Shown here piece by piece: positions 43,408 through 53,830 of a stretch of DNA of 64,000 nucleotides. The stretch comes from Chionoecetes opilio. Its lineage: Eukaryota; Arthropoda; Malacostraca; Decapoda; Majidae. The stretch is from positions 2,501-66,500 of the forward strand of contig JACEEZ010018204.1 of the NCBI GenBank assembly GCA_016584305.1. Reading direction: 5' to 3'. Numbering within the stretch: position 1 is the stretch's first letter; the number at the start of each line of letters is the position of its first letter. Under the pieces are notes generated by a model, which saw nothing but the letters and a program-made list of their open reading frames with translations, was not told the DNA's origin and did no database searches. The translations under genes and the position numbers were made by a program.

Positions 43408-44996
43408 CACTACTATTACTGCTGCTACTACTACTATAGCTGTGTTTTTGTCGTCCAAGCATCGTCTTGGTACGAAGACCGTTTTTTCTCGCAATTGAAA
43501 ACGGATTTGTTTCTGCGACAACAACACAACAAGCTTGGTAGGGGCCGAAATAATAATCAGTCTAAAATATTGCAAACAATATCACAAAGCAGTATAACAT
43601 ACATTTCAGCAAATGTTATTGGAGTGGTCTTCGTAATCGAAGACGGTGCTTGGACGATAAAAACACGGCTTATTACTGCTGCTACTACTACTACTATTAC
43701 TGCTGCTACTACTACAATTGCTACCAACTGCTATAAGAAAAGGTTAGGAGGAGGAAGAGGAGGAGGAGAAGGAGAAGGAGAAGCTAGGAGGTGGAGGAGG
43801 AGGAGGAAGAAGGGTGGAGTATTTTGGTGTGGATGATAAATTTGTAAACACAGCTGAGAGCGTGGAAGCCTTGTGATTGGCTGAAACTTTTTGAGAAATA
43901 CTATGTGATTCGCTGGCGAGGCTGTGACGTCATTTTACTCGCTTAGGCAATCAACTATCAAAGCCCAGAGCGACAACGTACCGCCACTGCCATATCTCGT
44001 ACTGGAATCCCCCCGAGCTCCGGGGTGTAGAAATAGAGGAAGTTAGTTAAGCTAAACACCGTGCACTTTAACTCACTCTGAATGTCTGCCCTGGTCCCTC
44101 CCTTCCTGACACGCTACCCTCGTAATAACGTTTATTCCTACTCCTAGCAAGGATTAGTCCTGCTGTCACCATGGTTGGGGTAAAAATTATGAGAAAGAGT
44201 GCAGAGAATGCCCGTAAATGGAAGAAGAGAAGGCTGGAGGAGGAAATTATTGATTGATAAAGGTCACTGATTATAACATTGGGTACCAGGAAGGATTTTT
44301 TCTTATCTCTACTTAGAGAACCGCGCACACGTCTACAACAGTTAGCCCTAGAACAAAAAGACAGAATACGGGAGCAGGATGGGTGCAACAGAAAGTGTAA
44401 ACAAGCCAAGGACGCTAGGGGTGACTGAGGCCGGGGACTTTTAAAAATGGTGGTAAACTTAAATGTCCTCTCCTGTAAAGTCAAGGTTTTTCTGCTTTCA
44501 TTAGTTATATCTCCATTTATATTTGACAGATTTTAGTTTTTTTTTTCTTTCTGAAGATAAAACTTTGCAATTTATTTTCCTTAGAGAAAATTAATGATAG
44601 CTGTGAGTGATGATTTTGTATAATTTTTCTTTCACAATTTTTACATGATATTTTCAGGGTTTGAAAAGAAAAATTCATAATAAAAACAAGACTGGAGATG
44701 GATGAAAATTATCTTAACCAAGTTGTTACCAAGGCTCAAATCTATCATTTCGCACCTAACTGAATGATATGGTAAGCTATAGTTCAATGTCATATTTTTT
44801 TGAAAGATTGTTTTTTTTTTACTAATTATATTCACTACATCTACTATTGGAAATATATAATATAAACATTGAAATGAAAATTTAATAATTTCTGGTGTAA
44901 TTATACTCTATTGGAAATGGTAAGTATACATAAGTTGACCAGTGAAATTGAAAGAAACCTGATGTCACCTTCACCTATAGACCTGACTACACCCCC
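43070..44996. other. Right part of the TTAA element; no gene recognised
   Basis: A direct duplication of about 145 bp (43150-43280 and 43295-43440) starts CTCCTCATCCTTCCTCTTA and ends in (CTA)n. A small inverted-repeat element lies at 43438-43672. A minus-strand frame of 138 codons at 44068-44484 and its plus-strand partner show no domain. 44490-44990 is AT-rich. Confidence 0.6.
43438..43672. repeat. Small MITE between CTA-repeat blocks
   Basis: GTGTTTTTGTCGTCCAAGCA with CGTCTTGGTACGAAGACC at the left is mirrored by GGTCTTCGTAATCGAAGACG and TGCTTGGACGATAAAAACAC at the right. The unit of about 235 bp separates two (CTA)n-rich tracts, suggesting insertion into the triplet repeat. Confidence 0.7.
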
Positions 44997-45000
44997 TTAA

Positions 45001-45715
45001 GACCAAGGTCCAGGTATTTGGAGGCTTACTAGATGAAACAGTACAGTCTGTTCATGTGTGCGCCGAGGACATTGAGATCTTGGAAAGCTTTACATACCTT
45101 GGTAGCGCAGTCCATAATGATGGCGGGTCGCGTCAAGAAGTCTTACGGCGGATTGGCATAGCCCACGGTGTTATGGACTCGCTCAACACGAGTATTTGGC
45201 GTTGTCGGTATCTGTATAGGAGGACAAAGATCCGGATCTTCAAGTCGCTTGTTATCCCTGTCCTAGTCTATGGTTGTGAGACATGGACACTAAATAGCGA
45301 CATGGAGAGGCGAATCGATGCCTTTGGTAATCAGTGTCTTCGCAGAATCATGGGGTATCGCTGGGATGATTACGTGTCAAATCAGCGATTGCACCGTGAG
45401 ACTGAATCGAGGACCATTACCTGCATAGTCCGTCAGCGCCAACTTCGGCTATATGGGCATTTGGCACGGTACCCTGAAACCGATCATTCACATCGGGTGG
45501 TATATGTAAGAGACAATACGTCGTGGAGGAGGCCAAGGGGGCGACCACACGGCTCGTGGCTGGGGCAAGTTGATATTTCCTGTCGAGAGTTGCTTGGTAT
45601 GGGAAGGGAGCCTTCATGGAGACTCGCGCGTGGTGACCCCCGGGAGTGGCGTCGTAGGGTGGGCGAGGCGACGCGCCCCCCGGTGTCTGCCCCCAATGAT
45701 TGATTGATTGATAGT
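45001..45715 (+). pseudogene. RTE-like LINE, copy B, 3' part
   Basis: This continues the RT of 32262-32761: TKVQVFGGLLDETVQSVHVC, then FTYLGSAVHNDGGSRQEVLR, SLVIPVLVYGCETWTLNSDM, RRIMGYRWDDYVSNQRLHRE and RQRQLRLYGHLARYPETDHS. These are the conserved C-terminal blocks of RTE proteins. The open frame of about 215 codons has no break. It ends near APND and stop, followed by the TGATTGATTGAT 3' tail. It serves as the reference showing how altered copy A is after 23300. Confidence 0.9.
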
Positions 45716-45825
45716 GTAATCTCCCCCCTTCCATATAAATGTTTAGTCCCTGACTGCAACTCCAATATACCACTTATTAGTAGTAGTAATACACACAAAG
45801 GCACACACTCTTTCAATTTTTTTAA

Positions 45826-46443
45826 CCCCTTCACTGCGGATATCAAATTCATAGGCCTAGCCCCCTGTGCGGCAGGTTTAATTAAAATATAAAATAATTA
45901 CTGATCATATTTCAAAGTGCCTAAATGAATAGGATGCTCATTCCATACCAGAAAATCTATGTTTGGTCTTGGTGGAGGCTACCAGCTAAGTGAAGAGTTA
46001 CGTCAAAGTGCAGCAATAGGGCCGTGACCGTGCTGCCAGACGCACAATGAAACTACTTACTACTCAACATAATACAGCTTATTTTGGTACATAAATGCTT
46101 CATTCATGCATTCATTCATTCATTATACTTCTGTCTTATATCCATCAAGAATATGTTGAATATCTTGACTATTTAGCCTCGCCATTGAAGTAGAGGGCGC
46201 GGCAGCGTCGACACGTCGTACTGTACCGCTTGACCTTATTAGTCACACTAACTCACTCAAGGGAGAAAAGGGTTCTATTATATCGCAACACTTTACACTG
46301 ATGCCATACAAGCCTATCACAGCAAATATTTACCCATAATATAATTGAGTGCGGAGTTTAAATACAGAAACCCTATATGTACCAGCCGCAGTGAACCCTA
46401 AGATAGCTGAGAGACCGTATTTGCACCAGCCGCAGTGAAGGGG
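45826..46443. mobile_element. piggyBac-like MITE, 618 bp
   Basis: The ends CCCCTTCACTGCGG and CCGCAGTGAAGGGG form a perfect 14-bp inverted repeat. TTAA (45822-45825) lies at the left and TTTA (46444-46447) at the right, consistent with a TTAA duplication with one substitution. A second internal ACCAGCCGCAGTGAACCC block lies about 50 bp inside the right end. No coding capacity. Confidence 0.75.
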
Positions 46444-46631
46444 TTTAGTGAAGCTCATTTTACTCCCTAAATTTCATACCCATTATCACGTATTTGATTA
46501 CTTACGTCGAGGAATTTTTTGGCAAGAAACTAAGGAATACATAGATATTAAAAAAGTGGTGGAATTTTAATATACGCCAAAAACTGGCGGATGTTAAGTC
46601 AGGTGGTGCTGTTGGGTTGGGAGGGTAACAT

Positions 46632-47575
46632 CATAAGAACATACGAACATAAGAAAATAAGGAAGCTACAAGAGGCCGCGAGGCCTACACGTGGTAGTTC
46701 CTGTCACCTAACACTACCTACATCCACCTTTCATCCCCATCCATGAACCTATCCAGCTCCTCTTTAAAGCTCCCTAATGACTCCGCACTAACTACCTGTC
46801 TACTGAGACCATTCCATTGGTTCACCACCCTATTTGTGAACCAGTATTTCCCTATTTCCTTTCTAAATCTACGCTTTTCCAGCTTGAATCCATTACTTCT
46901 TGTTCTACCCTGGTTAAAAGCCGTACGAACTTTTCCTACCTCTCCTTTATTAAATCCCTTTATCCACTTTAAAACTTCTATCAGATCGCCCCTTACTCTG
47001 CGTCTCTCGAGTGAGTGTAATTTTAATAACTTCAATCTCCTGTCATAACTAAAGTTACGCATCCCTTGTATCATTTTGGTCATCCTTCTCTGCACTGTTT
47101 CTAACAACACTATATCCATCCTGTAATATGGAGACCAAAACTGAACCGCATAGTCTAGGTGAGGCCTGACTAGAGCCAGAAAAAGCTTTAGAATAACTTC
47201 CGCACTTCTACTTCTAACACTTCTGGTAATGAATCCTAATACTCTATTAGCTCTATTTCTGGCCTCAATACATTGTTTCCTAGGTCGGAGGTCTGGGCTC
47301 ACCCTCACTCCAAGATCTTTTTCACCTTCTGATCTTTTCAGCGATACATTGCCTATGGTGTATCTATTACCAGGGTTTTTTCTACCAACATTCATAACGC
47401 TGCATTTATCAATATTAAATTCTATCTGCCATCTGACTGCCCACTCGTTAAGTTTATCTAAGTCTCCCTGCAATATGTTTACATCAGACTGTGATCCAAT
47501 AATACTACCTAACTTAGTATCATCAGCAAACTTGCTGATATCACTGCTAATCCCACTATCCAAGTCGTTGAAGTA
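46632..47575 (-). mobile_element. CR1-like LINE, copy 2 (5'-truncated)
   Basis: The 3' tail (complement of ATAAGAACATACGAACATAAG) and UTR match copy 1. The element starts abruptly at 47575 within the RT domain, just before DSGISSD. Confidence 0.88.
46718..47563 (-). CDS. CR1-like RT C-terminal half, open
   Basis: An uninterrupted frame of 281 codons reads SGISSDISKFADDTKLGS (catalytic FADD), then ILQGDLDKLNEWAVRWQIEF, NIDKCSVMNVGRKNPGN and GVRVSPDLRPRKQCIEARN. It continues LVRPHLDYAVQFWSPYYRMD, LHSLERRRVRGDLIEVLKWI, FRKEIGKYWFTNRVVNQWNG and ends LDRFMDGDERWM. Because the copy starts inside the RT domain it cannot make an active enzyme. It appears young, as no stop has accumulated, and serves as the reference for copy 1. 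Confidence 0.9.
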   Translation of the reverse strand: MDSGISSDISKFADDTKLGSIIGSQSDVNILQGDLDKLNEWAVRWQIEFNIDKCSVMNVGRKNPGNRYTIGNVSLKRSEGEKDLGVRVSPDLRPRKQCIEARNRANRVLGFITRSVRSRSAEVILKLFLALVRPHLDYAVQFWSPYYRMDIVLLETVQRRMTKMIQGMRNFSYDRRLKLLKLHSLERRRVRGDLIEVLKWIKGFNKGEVGKVRTAFNQGRTRSNGFKLEKRRFRKEIGKYWFTNRVVNQWNGLSRQVVSAESLGSFKEELDRFMDGDERWM

Positions 47576-48748
47576 AAGTCATCACCAAGTCATCACTACT
47601 GGCAGCAGGTAGCATCAGCTGTGCTGCTTCTGATCCAGAGAAGTGTAATGCCGGAAATTTCCAGTGGAAGGCCGGAAATTTCCATCACACGCCTTCCGAG
47701 TCATATGTTCTTACGGGAGGTAAGGGAAGGCCTCAATAACCATAGTTCTTTAGTCTAGACTAAGCGTAGCCTAAATACAGTGTATAAGTGAACAGGTTAC
47801 TTTTTAGGATAACTTCATTCAATTTCTTTAATTTCTATCTGCCCTATCTTTCGCCGTGTTATTTCTTTCTCTTGCATTCCTATCTCCCCCCCCCCTCCAT
47901 CCTCCCTTTCCCCCCCCAAACACGAGAGCCACGAGGTGTAATCCGTGAGGTATTAACTTCGCGATTACCAATAACTTATAGACTCAAACTCCTTATTTTC
48001 CCCTTACCCCCCCTGGTAAATCGAATAACACTCTTAGATTCTTAGAATACTTAAAAAGGAGGAAAATAGAGGTTTGGTTCAAACATTGACACATAGATTA
48101 GTAAAGCAGTTCGCTAAAATTAAAAACCTTCCAAGAATCTCTTTCACACCTCAAAGCACTCGACCAATGTAAAACGCGCCCGGACAATGTCTCCGGAGTA
48201 GGCTTAATAGCCCACGTTGGCTAGTCTTGTAAATAAAAATTTTCCTCATCAAATTAAGAGAATTGTGTTATAGTTACTCCATTCGTATGTATATTTGCTC
48301 CCCCAGCTAATAGTAGTCGTTCACTAACAGTGGTTAGACTGTAGGCCTATGAACACAGTCCGTTTGAATGGTTATGCCCATCAGTGGCTTTCCTCCCATG
48401 ATAAACCATAAATATATATAAGTTTAAGGACGAGTAACCTTTTTCGTGTTAAATAAATTAAATGAGTTTAAAGTAGGAAGTTTTTCTCGCTAAAACCCAG
48501 GTGACTTAGTCGATGCTGTGGAAATACTTATTCACGTTTCCAAGGAGATTCAGACTTACTCGGTACCCTAATAGTATCCCCATGACTACCGTAATCTTTA
48601 TACTTTAAATCTTGTTCAAGGGTTAGACCATAGGAATACCCGCTTGGACTGGTGGCAGCATTTCCCTTCTAAATAAAAAAATAATTTCATCGTTATAAGT
48701 TATAACTAGCAGATATTTCTTTCAGTGGAGAATTAATCGTATTTAACT
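47576..48748. other. No gene recognised
   Basis: Ordinary AT-rich sequence with a short direct repeat CCGGAAATTTCC at 47650-47690 and C-rich runs at 47885-47918. No domain in any frame. Confidence 0.6.
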
Positions 48749-49440
48749 TTATTCTAATTCCCATTGTAACGACAAAAGAAAACCCTGGCACCACAGAAGG
48801 AACTTGCTTACTCTGGCGTAAACACCGGGACTATATTCGGTGGCACACCCGTAGGCCCAGGAAGTGATGCCGACCTGTACGTACCTGTTGTCCTCTTGCA
48901 CGTGGAGTGGACCTCCGGAATCTCCCTGGCAAATGTCCTTACCACCCCCCGTGAGGCCAGCACACAACATTATCTCAGTAACACCACCCAACCCCCAGCA
49001 TTAGGGCTCCAGAATGGGAACAGATACTTCATTCAGTGCAGATGGTTGCCTGCTGTTCGGCTTAATCGTACCCCAGCCTGAAGCAGTGGCCAAAATCCCT
49101 GCGTATGTCTTAAGAGCCATCGGCAGGTAGACACACGGCGCGAAGTTGTTTGTGTTGACTTAGGTCTAGTTTCTCACTTTGCTTAAGTAGCGCAATATCG
49201 AAGTCTTTGGCATCTGGTGAATAACTAGGATGAATGATCCTAGTTCGACGCCGACCAGGCGGGTGCCGCCGGACACATCATCGATGGTAGAATACATGTT
49301 GTTTGTCGGCCACACCCACCACCAGGCCTCTGTTGTTGCCGGTAAAGCAGTGAGCGGCAGAAAGTATGTATTTGTCACAAATGCTGGAGCCGCCGCACCA
49401 GTAGTTCCTGCCAGTGTTGTAGGTCTCGAGACTGGTCTTG
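48749..49440 (-). pseudogene. Trypsin-like serine protease (S1 family), intronless and frameshifted
   Basis: Minus strand: TGRNYWCGGSSICDKYILSA and AHCF (catalytic His in AAHC, about 49350), then after a shift STIDDVSGGTRLVGVE. After another shift comes HPSYSPDAKDFDIALLKQSE (catalytic Asp in DFDIALL). A stop after LPADGS and a shift lead to ALKTYAGILATASGWGTIKP. One in-frame TAA follows before MLCAGLTGGGKDICQGDSGG (catalytic Ser) and YGCATEYSPGVYARVSKFLL. Asp six residues before the serine indicates trypsin-like specificity. The IVGG activation site and signal peptide are absent; a GAGACC-type repeat sits there. About 690 bp without introns plus several lesions suggests a processed or decayed copy. 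Confidence 0.85.
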
Positions 49441-49572
49441 GTCTCGAGACCGGTCTCGAGACCAGTTTGATGTGGTCTTGGTCCTGGTCTTGGTCTCGTT
49501 TGATGTGCTCTTGGTCTTGATCTTGGTCTCGAAGCTTCTGGTCTCGGAGTTTGGCTCGAGACCAGGTCGAGA
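49425..49572. repeat. (GGTCTC/GGTCTT)n hexamer-like repeat
   Basis: Irregular GGTCTCGAGACC and CTTGGTCTTGGTC units, partly palindromic. The same type recurs at 51845-52035. Confidence 0.85.
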
Positions 49573-49683
49573 CCAGGATTAAAAAGTGCATTGCGGCGTG
49601 GGGAAGGTCGGAATTTATTATCATACACGGAGAAAAATCATTGCTGTGTCGATTCACGGCGCGCCATACAGCGTTGTACTGTC

Positions 49684-50865
49684 CAAAGACTACTCTATAC
49701 TGGACTTGCTACTCGTGCCCCTCGCCAAACCGCCCATGACCAGTGGAGGCCAGTTTTGCGATTCCTGACATTTTCGAACATCACCCCCATTTCCCTTCCT
49801 GTGGTTTATCAGTATAAATGATATACCGTTATCTTCGCAAATGTTTGTTCTATAATATTATCAAATAAAAAGCAGTAAAATACACAAAAAAAATGACATT
49901 ATGAGAGAGTGAAGAAATATGCATTAACATAATATTCACTTAAACTCTTCACCATTTAATATTTTGCGAGAAAACATTTTAGATGAAACATATCAATAGA
50001 AGAGGCTTTTCATTAGCTTTCCATTGATATATTTAGTTTTCTGATAAATGAATTAGAACCATACATAAATTAGCGTTAACTAAATAAAATGCATCATCAA
50101 TCGGATCGGCAAGTAAAAGAGTGTTCCATGAATACAGTAGACTATGGTTTATCAGTATAAATGATACCTTGTTATCTTCGTAAATGATTGTTCTATAATA
50201 TTATCAAATAAAAAACTGTAAAATACACTAAAAAAATGACATGATGAAGCTCATTAGAAATATGCATGAACTTAATATTCACTTGACTCTTCGCCATTTA
50301 ATATTTTTCGTGAAAACCTTTTACATGAAACATATCAATAGAAGCGGAATTTTATTAGCATTCCATTGATATATTTCGTTTTCTAATAAATGAATTAGAA
50401 CCGTGCATAAATTAGCGTTAACTAAATAAATAACATCATCAATCGGGTAATTTTCCCGCTTAATGAGGTTATTTATTTAGTTAACGCTAATTTATGTATG
50501 GTTATAATTCATTTATCAGACAACGAAATATATCAATGGAGAGCTAATAAAATTCCGCTTCTACAGATATGTTACATGTAAAATGTTTTCTCGCAAAATA
50601 TTTAATGGCGAAGAGTTTAAGTGAATATTAAGGTCATCCATATTTCTTCACTCTCTCATAATGTCATTTCTTTAGTGTAATTTACAGTTTTTTATTTGAT
50701 AATATTATAGAACAAACATTTACGAAGATAGCGATATATCATTTATACTGATAAACCATAGGAAGGGAAATGGGAGTGATGTTCGAAAATGTCAGGAATC
50801 GCAAAACTGGCCTCCACTGGATATAACCCAAAATGAGTAGCAAGTCCAGTATACAGTAGTCTTTG
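49684..50865 (-). mobile_element. MITE family A, full copy 2 (inverted: TIR-L-L-R-TIR)
   Basis: It begins CAAAGACTACTCTATACTGG and ends CAGTATACAGTAGTCTTTG. The 7-bp duplication is TACTGTC (49677-49683 and 50866-50872). Arms are L (49805-50095), linker CATGAATACAGTAGAC, L (50150-50430), hairpin CATCAATCGGG..CCCGCTTAATG and R (50460-50760). This is the mirror image of copies 1 and 3, so it is the same element in the opposite orientation. Confidence 0.9.
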
Positions 50866-50872
50866 TACTGTC

Positions 50873-51579
50873 TATAGATACTGTCTGACGAGCTCTACGG
50901 TGATGATGCATGAGCTGAGCCCTGCGAGCGCTGATAGAGTGCGTGCGAGTCGAGAGAACATGCATGACGTGGCCATTCTCGCAGTGATAATCTCCGTTTG
51001 CACGCACGCATGTTTGCAGCTCTGTTTATTTACGTGTACTTCATAAGTGTAGGCCTATGCAATCCCCGCACCCTTCGTACACGTACACCACGGGTTTAGC
51101 TAGCTCGCTCGTAAAACGTAATCATAAAAATTACTATTTTCCTATGTTTGTTTCTACATGCCAACGAAGCAATGAAAGCAGCAATATTTGACCTAGATGT
51201 TCAGTTGTTCACATATATTACATTTAGTAAATATATTTCCTCCCTTCTACGTTACCCTTACCCCCCTTCTACCAGAGTTCGTTAGTCGTAACATCGAGCA
51301 CATCTGACAGCAGGGTTGCCAGGTGCACAAACCACAAAATAAACTTTTGGCATTCACACTTTACTTTTTTGTCCTTTTCAATTTTTAATCAGAAGAAAAT
51401 GAAATTCAATTGACGAATATTTCTGGCAAATTCCAAAATTTGTTGAGTAATTTCTGGCAAGAAATACAACAATTGGCAGGACCTGGCAACTCTGTCTGTC
51501 AGTGACATAGGACGTCGGACAGTAAGGTGTACTGGACTAGTCTCGCTTAGTTTCCGTTCGCACACCGGAATGACTAATC
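50873..51579. other. No gene recognised
   Basis: Non-coding; contains TGCACGCACGCA and short palindromes only. Confidence 0.55.
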
Positions 51580-51813
51580 ATGTCGGCATCTTCAGCAGTT
51601 ATCAAATTTGTGTTCAAGGACCACAAGGAGTTTTTTGATAAGAAACACGGAAACCAGAAGCACACAACAGTTTTTACTTTCTGCAAGCAAAGCATCACGG
51701 ACAAGGCTGGCACGACGTCGGCTTTTATCAAGCACTTACGGCGATCCCTTCCGAACAACTTAGGACAATACAATTTAGTATTTACGCAGTACAGACCAAA
51801 AACATTCAGATAA
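51580..51813 (+). CDS. BED-type zinc finger fragment (hAT-related)
   Basis: A frame of 77 codons begins MSASSAVIKFVFKDHKEFFD. It contains TFCKQSITDKAGTTSAFIKH followed by LRR, matching the second half of a BED finger (C...I..K.GTTS....HL). The first CxxC is incomplete (FTFCK). BED fingers are the usual N-terminus of hAT transposases and ZBED proteins. No catalytic region follows, so this is probably a transposon remnant or a small domesticated exon. Confidence 0.55.
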   Translation: MSASSAVIKFVFKDHKEFFDKKHGNQKHTTVFTFCKQSITDKAGTTSAFIKHLRRSLPNNLGQYNLVFTQYRPKTFR

Positions 51814-51844
51814 TAGTCATATTTATAAAAAATATTTTTATATG

Positions 51845-52035
51845 CCTGCTCCTGGTCTTGGTCGGTTTCGGAGGGTCTGGTCTTGGTCTTAATCTTGGTC
51901 TCGGAGGGGCTTGGTCATGGTCTCGAAGGGACGGTCTTAGTCTCGGAAGGTCTGGTCTTGGTCTTGGTCTTGGTCTCGAAGGGTCTGGTCTTGGTCTTGG
52001 TCTTGGTCTTGGTCTCGGAGGGTCTGGTCTTGACT
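51845..52035. repeat. (GGTCTT/GGTCTC)n repeat, second locus
   Basis: CTTGGTCTTGGTCTC units interspersed with GGAGGGTCTGG over about 190 bp. Frames here (LVLVLVLVS, TKTKTKTRP) are artefacts. Confidence 0.9.
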
Positions 52036-52267
52036 ACAACACTGATTTCTGCCGCCTCTTTTCTTGACTCCCACCTGCCATCGGTACTTGTGTTCAGGAT
52101 CAACTAGTCCGGGAGCCCACTGAGGTTTATTCATACTCTCGAGTGGAAAAGGTTTCGGGTGCGGAATGTACACATGGGACCTGTGGGAGTCTGGAAAGGC
52201 GATTCTTAAGTTGCGCGAATGGTGCGTTTGGTTGTCAGCGCCACCTGGTTTAGCAGAAAAAATAGTT

Positions 52268-52735
52268 TTAATCATAATCTGTAGTGGAAGCTCAATTCAA
52301 GCATGGATCGATAGATAATCAGGCACTGATCATATATCATCAACTTCAGAACAAAATCTATGGTGCATATCTAATTAAGAACACCGCTAATTAGCGCTAA
52401 TTACCGCTTTAATCAAAATTATGAATGGAAAGTTAAAACAAGTGCCTAATTGTAGTATGATGTACCAGCAAGCTTAATCAAGTGCTTAAGAACACTTTTT
52501 ATGGTGCGTTCCGTACTTAAGAACCGGTAAAAGGTCACGTGGGGCCCTGATAAGAGTTTAATCATAATTTGTAGTGGAAGCTCAATTCATGCATGGATCG
52601 ATAGATAATCATGCACTGATCATATATCATCAACTTAAGAACAAAATCTATGGTGCATATCCAATTAAGAACACCGCTAATTACCGCTAATTACCGCTTT
52701 ATGAGAGGAAATTATGAGAGGAAAATTAAAACAAG
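52268..52735 (+). repeat. Two direct copies of a ~170-bp repeat
   Basis: TTTAATCATAATYTGTAGTGG, then AAGCTCAATTCA and CATGGATCGATAGATAATCA, up to AACACCGCTAATTA, occurs at 52268-52440 and again at 52556-52735. About 120 bp of unrelated sequence lies between. They lie immediately 3' of the PIN-like gene and could be its element's repeats. Confidence 0.8.
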
Positions 52736-52738
52736 TGC

Positions 52739-53830
52739 TTAATCGTCAGCGGACATCATCTCGTCGTCAGACGATTGGGCAAGATCTTCTGTCCCATCGT
52801 CGCTCTCTTCGTCCACGTCGCCCACCAACGCATCTGGCATCTGTGGCCCTTCAAACCAGAGCACATCGTATGACTGGTCGTCCTCTGCCACTACCCAACC
52901 ATCGTCGGGTGTCGGGTAAATTTGTATCATATTGGTTGTGGCTCCGCCCCACATCCTTGCCACGAATGCTACCCGCTGTATGTGCACTCTCAGTTCAGCT
53001 TCGCATGGAGGAAGACTGCTACCGTCCATGCCCGCCAGCTTGTGGAGGGGATTCGCGCAGCTCACCTTCGGTCCGAACGCTTTCTCGAACTTTTGGTATC
53101 GAAACTCATTCAGGGCTACTCTTTTCCTGGCGCCATAGAGTTCGCATGTGAAATCCTGCAGCGTCTTATATGCAGATTCGCTCACATTTGGGTCTTCGGA
53201 GAGCTGCCGAAACGCCCCCTGGTATTCCTGGTTGCGTCAGTGGTCGCATTTTTCCCTTTCTCACGAATGCAGAAGTGAAATCGCAACTCGTGAAGGCATG
53301 CAAGCCAAGGAGTGCAGCACACATGTCCGGTCCTAAAGAAGCGGCTATGGCAGTGATGGATACATACCGACGTTTGTTTCCGGTTCCTATGTCCATCCAG
53401 ACCTTTGCTCGGAACTTTTCGCTGTGATGGAGAAGAATAACCGGTACGTCAGTATCTGATGCCCGGATGACAATGTTGTCGGGTACGTCGCCGTCGATCG
53501 ATTTGACATGCAGAGCAATTTGCGTGTCTGCCTCGTCGTGATTTGCTGCCAAGTCGCTGACCATTTCTCTAGCGACGACTCCGTTTGTTGCAGAGAAGCG
53601 GAAACATTCCTTCAGATGACCCAGGTAAACAGCGATTGCCGATGATATGTGCATAATGGGGTTTTTGCCATTCAGTGGCTAGAAACGACGGAAGCTGCTG
53701 CTTAAATGATGTGAGATGGCGGGACTCACAGTTCACGAAGACGCAACAGCGGAGTTGAAGCCTGCACGCATGAAACGAGATTGTTCCTACTGAGTTGCCG
53801 TCAACAAAGAGAACACAATTATTTTAAAAT
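52739..53830 (-). CDS. PIN-like domain protein of a repetitive invertebrate family (one or two indels)
   Basis: Minus strand: CVLFVDGNSVGTI at about 53820-53780, then LPSFLATEWQK, YLGHLKECFRFSATNGVVAR and ANHDEADTQIALHVKS. Next come IRASDTDVPVILLHH and LGPDMCAALLGLHAFTSCDF with TSAFVRKGK. The EADT, SDTDV and HAFTxCD blocks look like the acidic residues of a PIN/FEN-type nuclease fold. A one-base indel in a C/G run at about 53218 shifts into SESAYKTLQDFTCELYGARK. The acidic C-terminus ends SSDDEMMSADD. I know the family as very abundant and unnamed in arthropods. Transposon origin is inferred, not shown. A break near 53655-53700 may be a second indel. Confidence 0.7.

Noticed and set aside
44068..44484. 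Minus-strand frame of 138 codons with a hydrophobic segment
   Set aside because: No homologous motif seen; the opposite strand is equally open in parts and the region is the non-coding shell of a transposon.
51858..52107. LVLVLVLVS and TKTKTKTRP frames
   Set aside because: Artefacts of the GGTCTT repeat.
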